Position numbers and translations under genes: made by a program. A DNA stretch of 64,000 nt, taken from NCBI RefSeq assembly GCF_000178115.2, contig NC_014828.1, positions 1,209,310-1,273,309 on the forward strand. Reading direction: 5' to 3'. Each line of letters opens with the position of its first letter. Positions within the stretch are counted from its first letter, which is position 1. This document shows, one piece after another, positions 60,589 through 64,000 of this stretch. Source of the DNA: Ethanoligenens harbinense YUAN-3 (GTDB lineage: Bacteria > Bacillota > Clostridia > Oscillospirales > Ethanoligenentaceae). The notes under the pieces are model-generated. The model saw only the letters and a list, made by a program, of their open reading frames with translations, ran no database searches and was not told the DNA's origin.

Positions 60589-61899
60589 ATGGGCGCGCAG
60601 ATTACCGGTGTGGAGCCGGGCAGCCCGGCGCATCGGGCGGGTCTCCAATGCGGGGAAACGCTTTTGCGCATCGGGGCACATCCCATTACGGATGTGCTGG
60701 ATTACCAGTTTTATATGACCGACAAGCGCCTCTTGCTTGAGGTGGCCGACTCAAACGGGCGGGTCAGAAAAATCCGTATCCGCAAGGAGCCGTATGAAGA
60801 TCTCGGCCTGTCTTTTGAGACATATTTGATGGACAAAAAGCGCAGGTGTCAAAACCACTGCGTTTTTTGTTTTATAGATCAGCTCCCGAAAGGCCTGCGC
60901 AAAACGCTGTATTTCAAGGATGATGACGCGAGGCTCTCCTTTCTGATGGGCAACTACATCACGCTGACCAACCTGACGGAACAGGATGTAGACCGCATCA
61001 TCGACATGCACATCAGCCCGATCAATGTATCGGTGCACACCACCAATCCGGCCCTGCGCGTCCGTATGATGGGCAATTCCCACGCGGGCGAGGCGCTTGT
61101 CCATTTCTATCGCCTGGCTGAGGCGGGCACCAAGCTCAATTGTCAACTGGTGCTTTGCCCCGGACTGAACGACGGTGCGGAGCTGGCGCGCTCGCTCGCC
61201 GACTTGGGGGCGCTTTTTCCGGCGGTGCAGAGCATTTCGGCAGTGCCGGTGGGTATCTCGCGCTATCGGGAAGGGCTGTATCCCCTGCGCTCGTTTACCA
61301 AAGAGGAAGCAGGGGAAGTTGTCCGGCAGATCGAGATGTTTGGAAAGGCTTTTTTCAAAAAAAACGGAACAAGGCTTGCATTTGCCGCGGATGAGTTTTA
61401 TATTAAATCTGAGAACCCTTTCCCGGATGTTTCGTTTTATGAGGATTTTCCGCAGTTGGAGAACGGCGTGGGGATGGTCGCCTTGCTCACCTCACAGTTC
61501 CGGCAGGCGCTGGATGCCTATGACGGCCATCCGCTTGCCGCGCCGCGCCGCGTGGTAATTGCCACTGGCGAAGCGGCGCGGCCCTATCTGGAAGATATGG
61601 CGCACGCCGCCGAGGTGCGTATCTCCGGGCTTTCCTGTGAGGTGCGGGCGATTCGCAACGACTTTTTCGGCGCGGAGATCACCGTGGCAGGGCTGGTCAC
61701 CGGTGGCGATCTGTTGGCGCAGTTGGGCTGCAATCTGGACTGTGACGAATTGCTTTTGCCGACGGCGATGCTTCGCGCCGAAGGCGATCTGTTTTTGGAT
61801 GATGTGTCGCTCGCGGAGGTCCGGCGGGCACTGGGCGTAAATGTGCGTCCCGTAGAGAACGACGGATACGCCGTTCTGGATGCGTTGACGGGGGAATGA
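60589..61899 (+). CDS. PDZ-radical SAM protein of the DUF512 family
   Basis: A 436-residue protein with an N-terminal PDZ-like domain (VEPGSPAHRAGLQCGE), a radical SAM-like cluster motif RCQNHCVFCFIDQLP near residue 85, and the DUF512 C-terminal domain. The family is widespread in Clostridia, often just before der, and its reaction is unknown. GGAGG lies 5 nt before the ATG at 60589; an ATG at 60541 would add 16 residues. Its stop is 2 nt before der, so the two are coupled. Confidence 0.88.
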   Translation: MGAQITGVEPGSPAHRAGLQCGETLLRIGAHPITDVLDYQFYMTDKRLLLEVADSNGRVRKIRIRKEPYEDLGLSFETYLMDKKRRCQNHCVFCFIDQLPKGLRKTLYFKDDDARLSFLMGNYITLTNLTEQDVDRIIDMHISPINVSVHTTNPALRVRMMGNSHAGEALVHFYRLAEAGTKLNCQLVLCPGLNDGAELARSLADLGALFPAVQSISAVPVGISRYREGLYPLRSFTKEEAGEVVRQIEMFGKAFFKKNGTRLAFAADEFYIKSENPFPDVSFYEDFPQLENGVGMVALLTSQFRQALDAYDGHPLAAPRRVVIATGEAARPYLEDMAHAAEVRISGLSCEVRAIRNDFFGAEITVAGLVTGGDLLAQLGCNLDCDELLLPTAMLRAEGDLFLDDVSLAEVRRALGVNVRPVENDGYAVLDALTGE

Positions 61900-61900
61900 G

Positions 61901-63226
61901 ATGGGCAGACCAATCGTAGCGATTGTAGGCAGGCCGAATGTGGGCAAGTCCACACTCTTCAATAAGCTGGTGGGCCGGCGTATCTCCATTGTGGAGGATA
62001 CGCCCGGCGTGACGCGCGACCGCATTTATGCGCCCTGCGAATGGTGCGGCCATACGTTTTTGCTGGCCGACACCGGCGGTATTGAAATGAAATCGGACGA
62101 TGTGTTTCTGTCCGGCATCCGCGAACAGGCAAAGGCGGCTATCGACACCGCCGATGTCATCATTTTTATGACCGACCTGCGCAGCGGCGTGACCGCGCAG
62201 GACAATGAGATTGCCGACATGCTGCGCCGCAGCCACCGGCCGGTGGTGCTCTGTGTGAACAAAGCCGACACGCTCGGCAACACGCCCTCCGAAGTTTATG
62301 AATTCTATAACCTCGGCCTGGGTGATCCGTTCCCGGTCTCTTCCGTTCACGGGCATGGCACGGGCGATTTGCTGGATCATGTGGTGGAGCTGCTGCCCGG
62401 CGAGGGTGACGGAGAAGAAGACGAAGCCGTGCGCGTGGCGGTGATCGGCAAGCCCAACGCGGGCAAATCGTCGCTGGTCAACCGGATCGCCGGAGAAGAG
62501 CGCATGCTGGTCTCGGATATTCCCGGCACCACCCGCGATGCGGTCGATACCCGCATAGAAAATGAATACGGCACATTTGTTTTTGTAGACACCGCCGGTA
62601 TTCGCCGCCACAGCAAAGTGCAGGAAGCCGTGGAGCGCTACAGCGTGATGCGTGCGTTTTCCGCGGTGGAGCGCGCTGATGTCTGCGTGATGATGATCGA
62701 CGCCACCACCGGCTTTACGGAGCAGGATTCTAAAATTGCAGGATATGCTCACGAACAGGGCAAGGCCTCCATCATCGCGGTGAACAAATGGGATCTGGTC
62801 GAAAAAACCGAAAAGACCATGGATGCGTTCCGCAAAAAGTTGGAGCAGGATTTCAGCTTCATGTCGTATGCGCCGATCCTGTTCCTTTCCGCCAAGACGG
62901 GAAGAAATATTGACAAACTGTTCCAAATGGTGCAGCGTGTCCGCGTGGCATACGAGCGGCGTATTCCCACAGGGCAGCTCAACGATGTGCTGGCAGATGC
63001 GGTGGCCCGCGTGCAGCCGCCGACCGACAAGGGCAAACGGCTGAAGATCCTCTATATGACCCAGCCGACGGCCTGTCCGCCGACGTTTGTGGTATTTGTC
63101 AACCGCGCGGCGCTCTTTCATTTTTCGTATCAGCGTTATCTGGAAAACCGTATCCGTGAGACGTTTGGACTGGAGGGCACACCCATCCGGTTTATCATAC
63201 GTGAACGAGACAGAGAAAAAACATAA
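61901..63226 (+). CDS. der: Ribosome biogenesis GTPase Der (EngA)
   Basis: A 441-residue GTPase needed for 50S subunit assembly. It has two G domains in a row (G1 GRPNVGKSTL at about residue 8 and GKPNAGKSSL at about 184; G3 DTGG and DTAG; G4 NKAD and NKWD) and a C-terminal KH-like domain. The order der-plsY-gpsA is a common Firmicute arrangement. Confidence 0.97.
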   Translation: MGRPIVAIVGRPNVGKSTLFNKLVGRRISIVEDTPGVTRDRIYAPCEWCGHTFLLADTGGIEMKSDDVFLSGIREQAKAAIDTADVIIFMTDLRSGVTAQDNEIADMLRRSHRPVVLCVNKADTLGNTPSEVYEFYNLGLGDPFPVSSVHGHGTGDLLDHVVELLPGEGDGEEDEAVRVAVIGKPNAGKSSLVNRIAGEERMLVSDIPGTTRDAVDTRIENEYGTFVFVDTAGIRRHSKVQEAVERYSVMRAFSAVERADVCVMMIDATTGFTEQDSKIAGYAHEQGKASIIAVNKWDLVEKTEKTMDAFRKKLEQDFSFMSYAPILFLSAKTGRNIDKLFQMVQRVRVAYERRIPTGQLNDVLADAVARVQPPTDKGKRLKILYMTQPTACPPTFVVFVNRAALFHFSYQRYLENRIRETFGLEGTPIRFIIRERDREKT

Positions 63227-63290
63227 ACGGGAGGACGTCCGCCGTCACCTGTGCGCCGGACGGTTTCTCCGATTTTGGGGAGGAATTTGC

Positions 63291-63944
63291 TTGACAACAC
63301 CGGAAATACTGCTTCCGCTTTTTCTGGTCGCCATTGCTGCCTATCTGATCGGCAGCGTTAGTTTCTCCATTATTTTTACAAAGCTGTTTACCGGAAAGGA
63401 CGTGCGCGACCAGGGTAGCGGCAACGCGGGCACGACCAACACGCTGCGTGCGGCCGGAAAATTGCCTGCCCTTTTGACGTTTGCCGGCGATTTTCTCAAA
63501 TGTGTGGCTGCGATCTTGTTGGCACGATTCATTTTGGTCCTGTTTGGCGGTGCAGTGCTGGATACGATGTTCATCGCGTTCGTAGCCGGAATTTTCTGCA
63601 TATTGGGACATATCTATCCGATCTTTTTTGGTTTCCGGGGCGGTAAGGCGGTCGCCTCCACCGGCGCGTTGGTGCTCATGGTGGACTGGCGGCTGTTCCT
63701 GGTCGCTTTTGTGGTGTTTGCCGTGGTGTTCGCCGTTACACACATCGTATCGATTTCGAGCATCATTGGCGTTTTATCGGTGCCGTTTACAACTTACGCG
63801 GTCGCCACTGCGCGGCACCAGTATTTTGTGTGGCTGGATACGCTTTTTGCCGTGATCGTGGCAGGTATCCTGATTTATAAGCACCGCGCCAACATCCAGC
63901 GGCTGCGCAACGGCACCGAGCCCAAAATCGGAGGAAAAAAATAA
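63291..63944 (+). CDS. plsY: Acyl-phosphate glycerol-3-phosphate acyltransferase
   Basis: A 217-residue membrane enzyme with five helices that acylates glycerol-3-phosphate from acyl-phosphate, the first step of phospholipid synthesis. The loops IGSVSFSIIFTK, GSGNAGTTNTLRAAG and GFRGGKAVASTGA are the three family motifs. The frame is open from 63087 inside der, but the TTG at 63291-63293 is 8 nt after GGGGAGG and gives the normal start. Confidence 0.94.
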   Translation: MTTPEILLPLFLVAIAAYLIGSVSFSIIFTKLFTGKDVRDQGSGNAGTTNTLRAAGKLPALLTFAGDFLKCVAAILLARFILVLFGGAVLDTMFIAFVAGIFCILGHIYPIFFGFRGGKAVASTGALVLMVDWRLFLVAFVVFAVVFAVTHIVSISSIIGVLSVPFTTYAVATARHQYFVWLDTLFAVIVAGILIYKHRANIQRLRNGTEPKIGGKK

Positions 63945-63969
63945 CGGTGCGAAGGGCGGGAAAAACATT

Positions 63970-64000
63970 ATGGCCAAAATAGCGGTTTACGGCGCGGGTG
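63970..64000 (+). CDS. gpsA: Glycerol-3-phosphate dehydrogenase, first codons
   Basis: Only MAKIAVYGAG is inside the window. It matches the start of the NAD(P)-binding fold of GpsA, and the position right after plsY agrees. GpsA supplies glycerol-3-phosphate to PlsY. A GGGCGGG-type site precedes the ATG. Confidence 0.75.
   Translation, partial: MAKIAVYGAG

Noticed and set aside
1-64000. CRISPR arrays, rRNA genes, prophage modules
   Set aside because: No regularly spaced repeats, no rRNA sequence, and no phage structural or lysis genes were seen; the only phage-like trace is the integrase remnant.

Overview
The window looks like a chromosome segment of an anaerobic, low-oxygen Firmicute of the class Clostridia, most likely an Oscillospirales/Ruminococcaceae-type organism with moderately high GC. 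The reasons are a type III glutamine synthetase, an archaeal-type AspRS encoded with GatCAB, fused PurL, DUF1292 and YceD-L32 pairs, FeoA/FeoB with the Cys-rich FeoB-associated protein, and strong sigma-A promoters (TTGACA-17-TATAAT type). An Ethanoligenens-like genome would fit, but the sequence alone does not prove the genus.

Layout. 1-7.2 kb (minus strand): start of an unknown gene, glnN with an attenuator-like leader, then a gatC-gatA-gatB-aspS operon that makes Asp-tRNA and, by transamidation, Asn-tRNA/Gln-tRNA. 7.4-9 kb: a lone CheW and a TerC-family membrane protein. 9.1-12.3 kb: a Fur-box-controlled ferrous iron operon (two feoA, feoB, FeoB-associated protein). 12.4-14.6 kb: divergent LytR-CpsA-Psr ligase and polyprenyl-phosphate sugar transferase. 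14.6-17.6 kb: SDR stress oxidoreductase, DUF1292 protein, a structured RNA with its own promoter and terminator that folds like 6S RNA, a split TauE/SafE pair, and tRNA-Pro(CGG) with two tandem promoters.

17.6-23.4 kb is an AT-rich accessory island beside the tRNA. It holds a frameshifted integrase remnant, a LysR regulator divergent from a methyltransferase/OsmC/methyltransferase operon of unknown purpose, a decayed stretch, and an ECF sigma factor with an RsgI-like anti-sigma factor. 23.6-48 kb is an envelope-defence region: three two-component systems, three ABC export modules, undecaprenyl-diphosphatase, and a P-type ATPase gene split by an intact IS200/IS605 element whose removal restores the frame exactly. 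PcrA helicase and an endonuclease III relative sit inside this region.

48-64 kb returns to housekeeping: asparagine synthetase, PurL, MtaB, an HPr/Crh-like protein without the phosphorylatable histidine, D-Ala-D-Ala carboxypeptidase, glucose-6-phosphate isomerase behind a long folded leader, a P-loop protein, and a YceD-L32-DUF512-Der-PlsY-GpsA run cut by the window edge.

The strongest candidates for something not yet described are the LysR/methyltransferase/OsmC island, the chimeric anti-sigma factor, the 6S-like RNA, the reversible-looking ATPase disruption, and the 11-bp-spaced TTCAC repeats in front of the MacAB-like operon. No rRNA, CRISPR array, prophage or replication origin was seen.
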